Shown: positions 1 to 7,623 of the stretch, one piece after another | How positions within the stretch are numbered: the first letter of the stretch is position 1 | Layout: the number at the start of each line of letters is the position of its first letter | DNA from: CAIWHR01 sp963811685 | GTDB lineage: Bacteria > Pseudomonadota > Gammaproteobacteria > Burkholderiales > Casimicrobiaceae | Reading direction: 5' to 3' | Length of the DNA: 64,000 bases | NCBI GenBank assembly: GCA_963811685.1 | Contig: CAWESK010000014.1 | Location: 62,001-126,000, forward strand | Program-made: the position numbers and the translations under genes | Notes under the pieces: model-generated | What the model was told of the DNA's origin: nothing | Databases searched by the model: none | The model's input: only the letters and a program-made list of their open reading frames with translations

Positions 1-1
1 C

Positions 2-415
2 GAGTCGCTGGAGTTCGGGCGCGGCTTGAGCACCGAGGACGAGCCGGACCTCTGCCGCCGCGACCTGACGGGCGCCATCGAGCGGTGGATCGATGTGGGG
101 CTCCCCGACGAGCGCGACGTGCGCAAGGCCTGCGGCCGCGCGCGTGAAGTCCACGTCCTGGCGTACGGCGGACGCGCCGTTGAACTCTGGTGGCAGGCTC
201 ATGGCGAGCGTCTGCTGCGGCAGGAGCGCCTCGCGGTCAGCGAGGTGCCGCTCGAGGCGAGCCGCGCGCTGGCGCGCCTTGCCGCCCGCGCGATGCGCTT
301 GCAGGTCACCGTTCAGGAGGGCCACGTCTCCGTCACCGACGGCGCGCACTCGGTGCCGGTGGACTTGGCGATCCGGAAGGCGTTGCCGACCGCGGCCACC
401 GGAAGGGGCCGGTGA
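2..415 (+). CDS. yaeQ: YaeQ family protein, C-terminal part (cut by window start)
   Basis: The frame is open from the first bases of the window and ends with TGA at 413-415, so this is the last 137 codons of a gene that starts upstream. The stretch ESLEFGRGLSTEDEPDLC followed by a conserved ACGRAR segment and a GGRAVELWW segment is the C-terminal half of the YaeQ family. Those proteins are about 180 residues long and have a PD-(D/E)XK nuclease-like fold, but their biochemical role is unsettled. An internal ATG at 26 is not the true start because homology begins before it. The next gene follows after 55 bases on the same strand. Confidence 0.85.
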   Translation, partial: ESLEFGRGLSTEDEPDLCRRDLTGAIERWIDVGLPDERDVRKACGRAREVHVLAYGGRAVELWWQAHGERLLRQERLAVSEVPLEASRALARLAARAMRLQVTVQEGHVSVTDGAHSVPVDLAIRKALPTAATGRGR

Positions 416-470
416 GCGCAGATGAGCGACACCGCGTGCCGCCGCGCGAGGGCGGGGTATAGTCGCGCGC

Positions 471-1322
471 ATGAAAACCCCCGCGCGGCTCCGCCCGCTG
501 GTCGAAGAAGGTGTGATCGACGGCGTCGTCCGGCAACTGATGAGCGGCAAGGAAGCCATGGTGTTCGTCGTGCGCTGCGGCGTCGCGGTGCGCTGCGCGA
601 AGGTCTACAAAGAAGCGGACAAGCGCAGCTTCCGGCAGGCGGTCGACTACACCGAGAACCGGAAGACGAAGAACACGCGCGTCGCGCGCGCGATGGCCAA
701 AGGCACGCGCTTCGGGCGTGCCGCGCAGGAAGAGGCGTGGCGGAGCGCCGAGGTCGCCGCGCTCTATCGCCTCGCCGCCGCGGGCGTGCGCGTTCCGCGC
801 CCGTTCAATTTTCACGAGGGCGTGCTGCTGATGGAGCTCGTCACCGACGGCGAGGGAAACGCGGCGCCGCGCTTAGCCGACCTCGATTTCACACCGGCAA
901 GCGCGATCGAGATCCACGACCGGCTGATCGGCGAAGTCGTGCGGATGCTCTGCGCGGGCATCGTCCATGGCGACTTGAGCGAGTTCAACATCCTCCTCGG
1001 TGCCGACGGCCCGGTGATTATCGATCTGCCGCAGGCGGTGGACGCGGCTGGCAACAATCATGCGCAGCGGATGCTCGTTCGCGACGTGGACAACCTGCGC
1101 CGCTATTTCGGGCAGTTCGCGCCCGCGCTCGCCCTTACTTCGTATGGTCACGAAATCTGGGCGCACTACCAGGCGGGAACGCTGCGCCCCGATACCCTGT
1201 TGACGGGGCGCTTCGAGCGCAACCTCGCCGCGGTCGATCTCGAAAGCGTGCTGAGCGAAATCGACGACGCGAAATTCGAGGAGGTCGCGCGCCAGCGCCG
1301 GTTGCACGGGCAGGACTGCTAG
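471..1322 (+). CDS. RIO1-like atypical serine kinase family protein
   Basis: A 283-residue cytoplasmic protein of the RIO/ABC1 atypical kinase group. The catalytic loop HGDLSEFNIL lies near residues 165-174, and the metal-binding segment VIIDLPQAVD near 181-190 takes the place of the DFG motif. The glycine loop is minimal (SGKEAMVF near residue 26), as is usual for RIO kinases. An acidic/basic segment near 45-70 corresponds to the flexible ATP-contact loop. Bacterial members have no agreed substrate. The gene is convergent with gyrB, with an 11-base gap and no obvious terminator between them. The ATG at 471 is preceded by a purine-poor region, so the start rests on homology and length. Confidence 0.85.
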   Translation: MKTPARLRPLVEEGVIDGVVRQLMSGKEAMVFVVRCGVAVRCAKVYKEADKRSFRQAVDYTENRKTKNTRVARAMAKGTRFGRAAQEEAWRSAEVAALYRLAAAGVRVPRPFNFHEGVLLMELVTDGEGNAAPRLADLDFTPASAIEIHDRLIGEVVRMLCAGIVHGDLSEFNILLGADGPVIIDLPQAVDAAGNNHAQRMLVRDVDNLRRYFGQFAPALALTSYGHEIWAHYQAGTLRPDTLLTGRFERNLAAVDLESVLSEIDDAKFEEVARQRRLHGQDC

Positions 1323-1333
1323 GCTGCCGCGGC

Positions 1334-3781
1334 TCAAACGTCGAGATTGCGCACGCCGAGCGCGTTCAATTCGATGAAGGCACGGCGCGGCTCGACCTGC
1401 TCGCCCATCAGCGTCGAGAAGATCTCCTCCGACGTGATCACATCCTCGATCTGCACGCGAAGGAGCCGCCGAACCGCGGGATCCATCGTCGTTTCCCACA
1501 GTTGCCCGGGATTCATTTCACCGAGCCCCTTGTAGCGCTGCAGCGAGACTGCCCCGCGCGCTTCGGCGAGCAGCCAGTCGAGCGCTTCCTTGAACGAGCG
1601 CACCGCGATCTGCCGCTCGCCTCGGCGCGCCGTCGCCCCCGCGAGCACGAGGCCGTGCAGCACGGCGGCCGCGCTCGTGATCTGCGCGAAGTCGCCCGAG
1701 GCGATCAGATCGGCGTCGATCAGCGTCGCATGCGGGGTGCCGTGGCGCGTGCGCACGATCACGAGGCGGTGCGTCTCGGTCGTCGTGTCATAACGCGCTT
1801 CGACGCGGACTTCCGGATCGGCGATGGCCGCCTGCAGCGCGGCGGCGCTCGCCGTCGCGGCGGCTTCCGTCGAGAGGTCGAGCGCCACCCCCGAGAGCAA
1901 CGCATAGAGTGCCGCAGGCTCGACGAGGCGCGCGAGCCGCTCGATCACCGCCTCGGCCAACAGGTATTCGCGGGCGACGTTTTCGAGCGTCTCGGGCGCG
2001 AGCGGCGGCTTGCCGCTGCCGGGCACGACCTCGGCACCTTTGAGCGCCACCTTGAGCAGATGCTGCTTGAGCTCGTGATCGTCCTTGAGATAGGTTTCCT
2101 CGCGGCCCTGTTTCACCTTGTAGAGCGGCGGCTGCGCGATGTAGATGTGACCGCGCTCAACCAGTTCGGGCATCTGGCGGTAGAAGAACGTGAGGAGCAG
2201 CGTCCGGATGTGCGAGCCGTCGACGTCCGCATCGGTCATGATGATGATCCGGTGGTAGCGGAGCTTGTCGGCGTTGTACTCGTCCTTTTCTTCCTTGCCG
2301 CCGGTCGAGCGGCCGAAGCCGGTGCCGAGCGCGGTGATCAGGGTGACGATTTCCTGCGACGACACGAGCTTGTCGAAGCGCGCGCGCTCGACATTGAGGA
2401 TCTTGCCGCGCAGCGGCAGGATCGCCTGGAACTTGCGGTCGCGCCCCTGCTTCGCCGAGCCGCCGGCGGAATCGCCCTCGACGAGGTAGAGCTCGCACAG
2501 CGCCGGATCGCGCTCCTGGCAGTCGGCGAGCTTGCCGGGCAAGCCCATCGAGTCGAGCACGCCCTTGCGCCGCGTCAGCTCGCGAGCCTTGCGCGCCGCC
2601 TCGCGCGCACGCGCCGCGTCGACGATCTTGCCGCAGATGATCTTCGCATCGTTCGGATTTTCGAGCATGAAATCGGCGAGCTTCGCGCCGACGATTTCCT
2701 GCACGATCGGCATCACCTCGGAGGAGACGAGCTTGTCCTTGGTCTGCGAGCTGAACTTGGGCTCCGGCACCTTCACCGAGAGCACGCAGCAGAGACCCTC
2801 GCGCATGTCGTCGCCGGTCGTTTCGACCTTGGCTCGCTTCGCGATTTCCTCTTTTTCGATGTAGTTGTTGAGCGTGCGCGTCATCGCCTGCCGCAAGCCG
2901 GTCAGATGCGTGCCGCCGTCGCGCTGCGGAATGTTGTTGGTGAAGCACTGGACGTTCTCCGCGTAGGAGTCGTTCCACTGCATCGCCACCTCGACGGTGG
3001 TGCCGTCCTTCTCGCCGACCGCGTGGAAGATCTTCGGGTGCAGAACCGCCTTGCTGCGGTTCATGTACTCGACGAAGCCCTTGATGCCGCCGGAATACGC
3101 AAAGTTCTCGCTCTTGCCGTCGCGCTGGTCGATCAATTCGATCTTGGTCCCGTTGTTCAGGAACGACAGCTCGCGGATGCGCTTCGCCAGGATTTCATAG
3201 TGATACTCGACCCGGCTGAACGTTTCGAGCGAGGCCATGAAATGGACTTCGGTGCCACGCCGGTCGGTGGGGCCGACGACGGCGAGCGGCGCCACGGCGA
3301 CGCCGTCGCGGAACTCCATCTGCGACGCCTTGCCGTTGCGCCAGATCCGAAGCTTGAGCCACGACGACAGCGCGTTGACGACCGAGACGCCGACGCCGTG
3401 CAGGCCGCCCGACACCTTGTAGCTGTTCTGGTCGAACTTGCCGCCGGCGTGGAGCTCGGTCATCACGATCTCGGCCGCCGAGCGCCGCTCTTCGTCGTCT
3501 TCCTTGATGTCGGTGGGAATGCCGCGCCCGTTGTCGACGACCGACACCGAATTGTCGGCATGGATGATGACCTTGATATCGTCGCAAAAGCCCGCGAGCG
3601 CCTCGTCGATCGCGTTGTCCAGCACCTCGAACACCATGTGATGCAGGCCGCTGCCGTCGGACGTGTCGCCGATGTACATGCCGGGGCGCTTGCGCACCGC
3701 TTCCAGGCCTTTCAGCACCTGAATGCTGTTCGAATCGTAGTCTTCGCCGTTGGAGCCGGGCTTGGTATCTGCTGGGATCAT
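1334..3781 (-). CDS. gyrB: DNA gyrase subunit B
   Basis: ATPase subunit of the type II topoisomerase that introduces negative supercoils. The GHKL ATPase domain shows KRPGMYIGD near residue 31, NGRGIP near 84 and GGLHGVGV near 125-132. The TOPRIM domain shows EGDSAGG near 434-440 and the DADVDGSH metal site near 512-519. It also has the long TOPRIM insert typical of proteobacterial GyrB, and the intact frame gives 815 residues. I prefer ATG 3781, which places the domain start about 20 residues in. A TTG at 3823 would add 14 residues and cannot be excluded. It lies downstream of dnaN on the same strand. recF, often found between dnaN and gyrB, is absent. Confidence 0.97.
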   Translation of the reverse strand: MIPADTKPGSNGEDYDSNSIQVLKGLEAVRKRPGMYIGDTSDGSGLHHMVFEVLDNAIDEALAGFCDDIKVIIHADNSVSVVDNGRGIPTDIKEDDEERRSAAEIVMTELHAGGKFDQNSYKVSGGLHGVGVSVVNALSSWLKLRIWRNGKASQMEFRDGVAVAPLAVVGPTDRRGTEVHFMASLETFSRVEYHYEILAKRIRELSFLNNGTKIELIDQRDGKSENFAYSGGIKGFVEYMNRSKAVLHPKIFHAVGEKDGTTVEVAMQWNDSYAENVQCFTNNIPQRDGGTHLTGLRQAMTRTLNNYIEKEEIAKRAKVETTGDDMREGLCCVLSVKVPEPKFSSQTKDKLVSSEVMPIVQEIVGAKLADFMLENPNDAKIICGKIVDAARAREAARKARELTRRKGVLDSMGLPGKLADCQERDPALCELYLVEGDSAGGSAKQGRDRKFQAILPLRGKILNVERARFDKLVSSQEIVTLITALGTGFGRSTGGKEEKDEYNADKLRYHRIIIMTDADVDGSHIRTLLLTFFYRQMPELVERGHIYIAQPPLYKVKQGREETYLKDDHELKQHLLKVALKGAEVVPGSGKPPLAPETLENVAREYLLAEAVIERLARLVEPAALYALLSGVALDLSTEAAATASAAALQAAIADPEVRVEARYDTTTETHRLVIVRTRHGTPHATLIDADLIASGDFAQITSAAAVLHGLVLAGATARRGERQIAVRSFKEALDWLLAEARGAVSLQRYKGLGEMNPGQLWETTMDPAVRRLLRVQIEDVITSEEIFSTLMGEQVEPRRAFIELNALGVRNLDV

Positions 3782-3881
3782 CGTGTCTTTTGTGGCTGCT
3801 GCGGAGTTTGCAAGGTTGCTCAAAACGCCGGCGCCGACTCGGGGTCGGCGCCGCGGTAACGCATTGGCATACGGCGGCGCT

Positions 3882-4985
3882 TCAGATTCGCATCGGCATC
3901 ACGACGTACTTGTAGTCGTCGCGATCCGGCACCGTCACGAGCGCGCTGGAATTGGCGTCGCCGAACGCCAGCGCGACGCGCTCCATCGCCATGTTCTGCA
4001 GCACGTCGAGGAGGTAGGTGATGTTGAAGCCGATGTCGAGCGCCTCGCCCGCGTAGGCGACCTCGAGCTCCTCTTCCGCTTCCTCCTGCTCGCTGTTGGT
4101 GCAGATGATCTTCAGCTGGTCGGCGCCGAGCACGAGGCGAACGCCGCGGAATTTCTCGTTCGACAGGATCGCCGCCCGCTGCAGCGCCGCCAGAAGCTCG
4201 GTGCGCGGCAGCTCGATCCGCTTCGCATGACCGGTGGGAATCACGCGGTTGAAATCGGGGAACTTGCCGTCGACGACTTTGCTCGTGAGCTCGACATTGG
4301 CGAAGCCGAAACGGACCTGGTTCGCGAGGATGTCGATCATCACCGGGTCGTCGACGTCGGAGAGCAGCTTGCCGAGCTCGAGCACGGTCTTGCGCGGCAG
4401 GATCACCTCCTGCCGCTGATAGTCGCCGGCAATGGCGAGACTTGCCCACCCCAGGCGATGCCCGTCGGTGGCAACGGCCTGCAGCGTGCCTTTGTCGATG
4501 ACGAGCAGCATCCCGTTGAGGTAATAGCGGATGTCCTGCTGCGCCATCGCGAACTCGACCGATTTGAGGAGTCCGCGCAGATCGCGCTGCGGCAGCGACA
4601 GTGCCTGCACCTGGTCCTGCCCTTGACCGATGCGCGGGTAGTCGGCGGCGGGCAGCGTCTGCAGATTGAAGCGCGAGCGTCCGGCGCGCACCGTCATCCT
4701 GCTGCCGGCGGTTTCGACATTGAGCGTCGTGTCCTCGGGCAACGCGCGGAGGAGGTCCTGCAGCTTGCGCGCCGCGACGGTGACGGCTTGCGCTTCCTTG
4801 CCGGCGAGTTCCGAATGCGCGGTGATCTGCATCTCGAGGTCGGTGGCCGTCACATAGAGCCGGCCGTCGCGCTGCTCGATCAGCACATTCGCAAGAATCG
4901 GCAGCGTGTGCCGGCGTTCGACGATGCCGGAGACAGCCTGCAAAGGTTTCAGCAGCGCATCCCGGGCGGTTTGCTTGAGTTGCAT
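3882..4985 (-). CDS. dnaN: DNA polymerase III beta sliding clamp
   Basis: The processivity clamp of the replicative polymerase, a ring-shaped dimer around DNA. The 367-residue frame matches the usual 366-367. It begins MQLKQTARDALLKPLQAV and ends with the conserved YVVMPMRI tail, which forms the partner-binding pocket together with the domain III residues. The three clamp domains are complete and uninterrupted. It follows dnaA on the minus strand after a 238-base gap that carries a DnaA box. gyrB follows 100 bases downstream, so dnaA-dnaN-gyrB probably form one transcription unit. Confidence 0.97.
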   Translation of the reverse strand: MQLKQTARDALLKPLQAVSGIVERRHTLPILANVLIEQRDGRLYVTATDLEMQITAHSELAGKEAQAVTVAARKLQDLLRALPEDTTLNVETAGSRMTVRAGRSRFNLQTLPAADYPRIGQGQDQVQALSLPQRDLRGLLKSVEFAMAQQDIRYYLNGMLLVIDKGTLQAVATDGHRLGWASLAIAGDYQRQEVILPRKTVLELGKLLSDVDDPVMIDILANQVRFGFANVELTSKVVDGKFPDFNRVIPTGHAKRIELPRTELLAALQRAAILSNEKFRGVRLVLGADQLKIICTNSEQEEAEEELEVAYAGEALDIGFNITYLLDVLQNMAMERVALAFGDANSSALVTVPDRDDYKYVVMPMRI

Positions 4986-5223
4986 TGATTAAACCGATCA
5001 ACAGCTAACAGGAGACGGGCCGATTCCGGTACGGATCGAAAACCACCATTCCCGTCAATGGGTTATATGGGGTCAAACGTTGTGGATAACAGGCGTCTGC
5101 GCAGTGGACCGATTGTGGGCTTTTCGGAAATATTGGCCCGGCGCCGACTAATCAACAGATTATAGACTGGAAAGCCCGGTATTTCCAGCCCCTGCAGGCC
5201 CTTTTCGGGCGTGGATTTGCCGG
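4986..5223. other. dnaA-dnaN intergenic region with a DnaA box
   Basis: This 238-base gap between dnaA and dnaN is less GC-rich than its surroundings. It contains a perfect DnaA box (TTATCCACA read on the minus strand) at 5081-5089. It could hold the dnaN promoter and part of the origin or a DnaA-titration site. I see no open frame in it. Confidence 0.55.
5081..5089 (-). promoter_or_regulatory. DnaA box (perfect TTATCCACA)
   Basis: TGTGGATAA on the plus strand is the reverse complement of the consensus 9-mer TTATCCACA. It lies just downstream of dnaA in the dnaA-dnaN gap. It could take part in origin function or in DnaA autoregulation. Confidence 0.7.
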
Positions 5224-6606
5224 TCAGTTCCGCAGCACCTGGAGCAGGAAATTGACGTCGTGATTGAGTTCCGGGACGGACTCGCGAAGCTTGACGATCT
5301 GGCGACAGGCGTGGAGCACCGTCGTATGGTCGCGACCGCCGAAATTGCTGCCGATTTCCGGCAACGACAACTGCGTGAGTTCCTTGGCCAGCGCCATCGC
5401 CACCTGCCGCGGACGGGCGACCGCGCGCGTCCTCTTTTTCGAATGCATGTCGGAGATGCGGATCTTGTAGTAGTCCGCCACTGTCTTCTGGATGTTCTCG
5501 ATCGAGATCTGGCGGTTCTGCACCGCGAGGAGATCGCGCAGGGCCTCCTTCGCCACTGCGAGCGTGATCTCCTGCCCGTGAAAGCTCGAATACGCGGCGA
5601 CGCGTTTCAGCGCGCCTTCGAGTTCGCGCACGTTCGAGCGGATGTGCTTTGCGATGAAGAACGCGACCTGCTCGTCGATCTTGAGACCGCTCGCCGCCGC
5701 CTTCGATAGCAGGATCGCCACGCGCATCTCGAGCTCCGGCGGCTCGAGCGCGACGGTCAAGCCCCAGCCGAAGCGCGAAATGAGCCGCTCCTCGAGCCCG
5801 GAGATCTCTTTCGGATACGTGTCGCAGGTGATGACGACCTGCTTGTGCGCCTCGATCAGCGTATTGAAGAGGTAGAAGAACTCCTCCTGCGTGCGGCTCT
5901 TGCCGCCGAAGAACTGGATGTCGTCGATCAGAAGCAGGTCGAGCGAGCGGTAGTAGCGCTTGAAATCGTCGAAGGCCTTGTGCTGGTAGGCGCGCACGAC
6001 GTCGGACACGTAGGTTTCGGCATGCGCATAGCGGATGCGCGCGGCGGGGTTGCGCTGCAGGATGTCGTTGCCGATCGCCTGCACGAGGTGCGTCTTGCCG
6101 AGGCCGACGCCGCCATAGACGAAGAGCGGGTTGTACGAGGTCGGGTGCTCGGCGACCTGCATGCCCGCAGCCCGCGCGAGCTGGTTCGCCTTGCCGGCGA
6201 CGAAGGAGGCGAACGTGAAGCCAGGATTGAGGCTCGTTTGCTCGTTGCGGCGCGCGGGTGCTGGCGCGGCAGCGGATCCGGCCGCCGCCGCTCGCCGCGC
6301 GATGGCGGGCTCCGAAGCCACGGGCCCGGCCGGGGCGGCCGGCGACTCGCGCGCATCGGTCGGCATGTCGCGCACGACGAGCGCGAGGGGAATGGCGTGT
6401 CCCTCGGCGGCGGCCAGCTCGCCGATCCGCTCCGCGAAGCGCTCCTTCACCCATTGCAGCACGAAGCGATTGGGCGCGAGGAGCCGGTAGCCGCCGTCCG
6501 CGCCTTCGATCGACAGCGGACGAATCCAGGTGTTGTACTGCTGCGGGGTCAGCTCGTCGCGAAAAACGGCGAGGCAGCGCTGCCAGAAAAGGGGGACCGG
6601 GCTCAT
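5224..6606 (-). CDS. dnaA: Chromosomal replication initiator protein DnaA
   Basis: AAA+ ATPase that binds DnaA boxes and opens the origin; 460 residues. Domain I starts with a WQRCLAVFRDELTPQQYNTW-type segment. Domain II is a short Ala/Pro-rich linker near residues 90-130. The AAA+ core has Walker A GGVGLGKTH near 163-171 and Walker B LLLIDDIQ near 224-231. Domain IV carries the DNA-binding signature GGRDHTTVLHAC near 421-432. Divergent transcription from rpmH and DnaA boxes on both flanks are typical of an origin locus. The ATG at 6606 fits the family N-terminus. Confidence 0.98.
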   Translation of the reverse strand: MSPVPLFWQRCLAVFRDELTPQQYNTWIRPLSIEGADGGYRLLAPNRFVLQWVKERFAERIGELAAAEGHAIPLALVVRDMPTDARESPAAPAGPVASEPAIARRAAAAGSAAAPAPARRNEQTSLNPGFTFASFVAGKANQLARAAGMQVAEHPTSYNPLFVYGGVGLGKTHLVQAIGNDILQRNPAARIRYAHAETYVSDVVRAYQHKAFDDFKRYYRSLDLLLIDDIQFFGGKSRTQEEFFYLFNTLIEAHKQVVITCDTYPKEISGLEERLISRFGWGLTVALEPPELEMRVAILLSKAAASGLKIDEQVAFFIAKHIRSNVRELEGALKRVAAYSSFHGQEITLAVAKEALRDLLAVQNRQISIENIQKTVADYYKIRISDMHSKKRTRAVARPRQVAMALAKELTQLSLPEIGSNFGGRDHTTVLHACRQIVKLRESVPELNHDVNFLLQVLRN

Positions 6607-6698
6607 GCGGCAGGCGGCTTTCAGGGGACCTTGGGCGACGAAAACTCGCCGAGCGCGAGGGAACGGCGGGGGATGGATTCTAGCGCGTCGAGCAAGAC

Positions 6699-6707
6699 TT
6701 ATCCACA
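6699..6707 (+). promoter_or_regulatory. DnaA box (perfect TTATCCACA)
   Basis: An exact match to the consensus DnaA-binding 9-mer, 92 bases upstream of the dnaA start codon. It may serve both origin function and dnaA autoregulation. Confidence 0.75.
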
Positions 6708-6771
6708 GGGCCAGTCCGCGCGTGCGGTTGCGGGGGAGGACACGAAAAGACTGCGGCGGCGCGCGTATCCG

Positions 6772-6800
6772 TTGACAACAGACCCCATAACGCGTTTAAA
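6772..6800 (+). promoter_or_regulatory. Sigma-70-type promoter for the rpmH operon
   Basis: A perfect -35 hexamer TTGACA at 6772-6777 is followed after 17 bases by TTTAAA at 6795-6800, which overlaps further AT-rich alternatives. The element lies 58 bases upstream of the rpmH ATG and is correctly oriented for it. Confidence 0.6.
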
Positions 6801-6857
6801 TATAAGGCTTTTTCACCGCAAAGCTTTTTTCAAAGCTCTTTTTCCAAGGCAGCCGAC

Positions 6858-6992
6858 ATGAAACGCACGTACCAACCCTCGGTCGTCAAGCGCAAGCGCA
6901 CGCACGGCTTTCGCGCCCGCATGAAATCCATTGGCGGCCGCAAGGTGCTTTCGGCGCGGCGCGCCAAGGGCCGCGCCCGCCTCACCCCCTGA
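6858..6992 (+). CDS. rpmH: 50S ribosomal protein L34
   Basis: A 44-residue basic ribosomal protein beginning MKRTYQPSVVKRKRTHGF, the diagnostic L34 N-terminus, and ending in an Arg/Lys-rich tail. The length is exactly that of the family. It is the first gene of the plus-strand unit leaving the origin. Its TGA stop at 6990-6992 overlaps the apparent CTG start of rnpA. Confidence 0.97.
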   Translation: MKRTYQPSVVKRKRTHGFRARMKSIGGRKVLSARRAKGRARLTP

Positions 6993-7357
6993 CTTCGGCA
7001 GCGCCCGCCCGCGGCCTGCGTCCTTTCCGGCTCACCGGAACAGGCGCGTTCGACGCGCTCTTCAAGACGGGGCGCCGACGGGAAGGCGACTACGTTCAGC
7101 TCGTCGCCGCGCCGGCCGCGAACCCACCTGGCCGCTTCGGTCTCGTGGTCCCGAAAAAAGCGCTCCCGCTCGCGGTCGACCGCAATCGCGTGCGCCGGAT
7201 GCTGCGCGCAACACAGCGAGCGGCCCGTCCCGGCATCCTCGACTACGACGTGATTCTGCGCCTGAAGCGGGGCTGCCCGCGCACCGAGTTTCGCGACGTC
7301 GCGGCGGAGGCCGCGACGCTGCTCTCGGCGCTGGTGACGAGGAGTCCCGCGCGGTGA
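6989..7357 (+). CDS. rnpA: Ribonuclease P protein component
   Basis: Protein subunit that helps the RNase P RNA mature tRNA 5' ends. The frame encodes PFRLTGTGAFDALFKTGRR, then GRFGLVVPKKA, then AVDRNRVRRMLR, the conserved RNR motif that contacts RNA. From 6989 the product is 122 residues, normal for the family. No ATG, GTG or TTG exists in frame between the end of rpmH and the conserved region. The only upstream candidate is CTG at 6989, overlapping the rpmH stop. Either this is a rare CTG start coupled to rpmH, or an indel hides the true start. The TGA at 7355-7357 overlaps the yidD GTG. Confidence 0.88.
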   Translation: MTSAAPARGLRPFRLTGTGAFDALFKTGRRREGDYVQLVAAPAANPPGRFGLVVPKKALPLAVDRNRVRRMLRATQRAARPGILDYDVILRLKRGCPRTEFRDVAAEAATLLSALVTRSPAR

Positions 7358-7623
7358 AAGCGCTCCTCGTCGCTCTTCTTCGCGGCTACCAGTATCTGTT
7401 GCGGCCGCTGCTGGGCTCGAACTGCCGGTTCGCGCCGAGCTGTTCCGATTACGCGCTCGAAGCCGTGTCCACGCACGGCGCCGTCAAGGGCTCCTGGCTG
7501 GCGCTGCGCCGCGTCCTGCGCTGTCACCCGTATCATCCCGGGGGCTACGACCCCGTTCCGCCCGCCTCGCCGCCTTCCGCATCACGTCCTTCCCCTCGCG
7601 GGATAACGCCTTCCCGGATCTTC
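7354..7623 (+). CDS. yidD: Membrane protein insertion efficiency factor YidD (no stop before yidC)
   Basis: A small peripheral membrane protein that assists YidC-dependent insertion. Starting from GTG 7354, which overlaps the rnpA stop, it shows the family core: YQYLLRPLLGSNCRFAPSCS with the conserved cysteines, EAVSTHGAVKGSW, and RCHPYHPGGYDPVP. The family usually stops within a few residues of the last motif. Here the frame stays open through a Pro/Ser-rich stretch and runs directly into yidC. Because unpaired single-base shifts are common in this window, a lost stop is more likely than a genuine fusion. A TAA at 7604-7606 would be reached after a shift of one base. Confidence 0.8.

Larger units (their letters stand above)
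6607..6857. other. Candidate oriC / divergent promoter region between dnaA and rpmH
   Basis: The 250-base spacer between the divergent dnaA and rpmH genes holds a perfect DnaA box at 6699-6707. It also has a distinctly AT-rich block at about 6770-6850, rich in TTT/AAA runs, next to the rpmH side. A DnaA box plus an AT-rich unwinding-like block beside dnaA is the usual betaproteobacterial origin arrangement. Only one exact box is obvious, so weaker boxes would have to supply the rest. No coding frame is supported here. Confidence 0.6.

Noticed and set aside
422..3859. A 1,145-codon open frame on the plus strand opposite gyrB, and similar long antisense frames elsewhere
   Set aside because: Composition is Arg/Ala/Asp-rich antisense read-through, normal for high-GC DNA, and the gyrB strand carries all conserved motifs.
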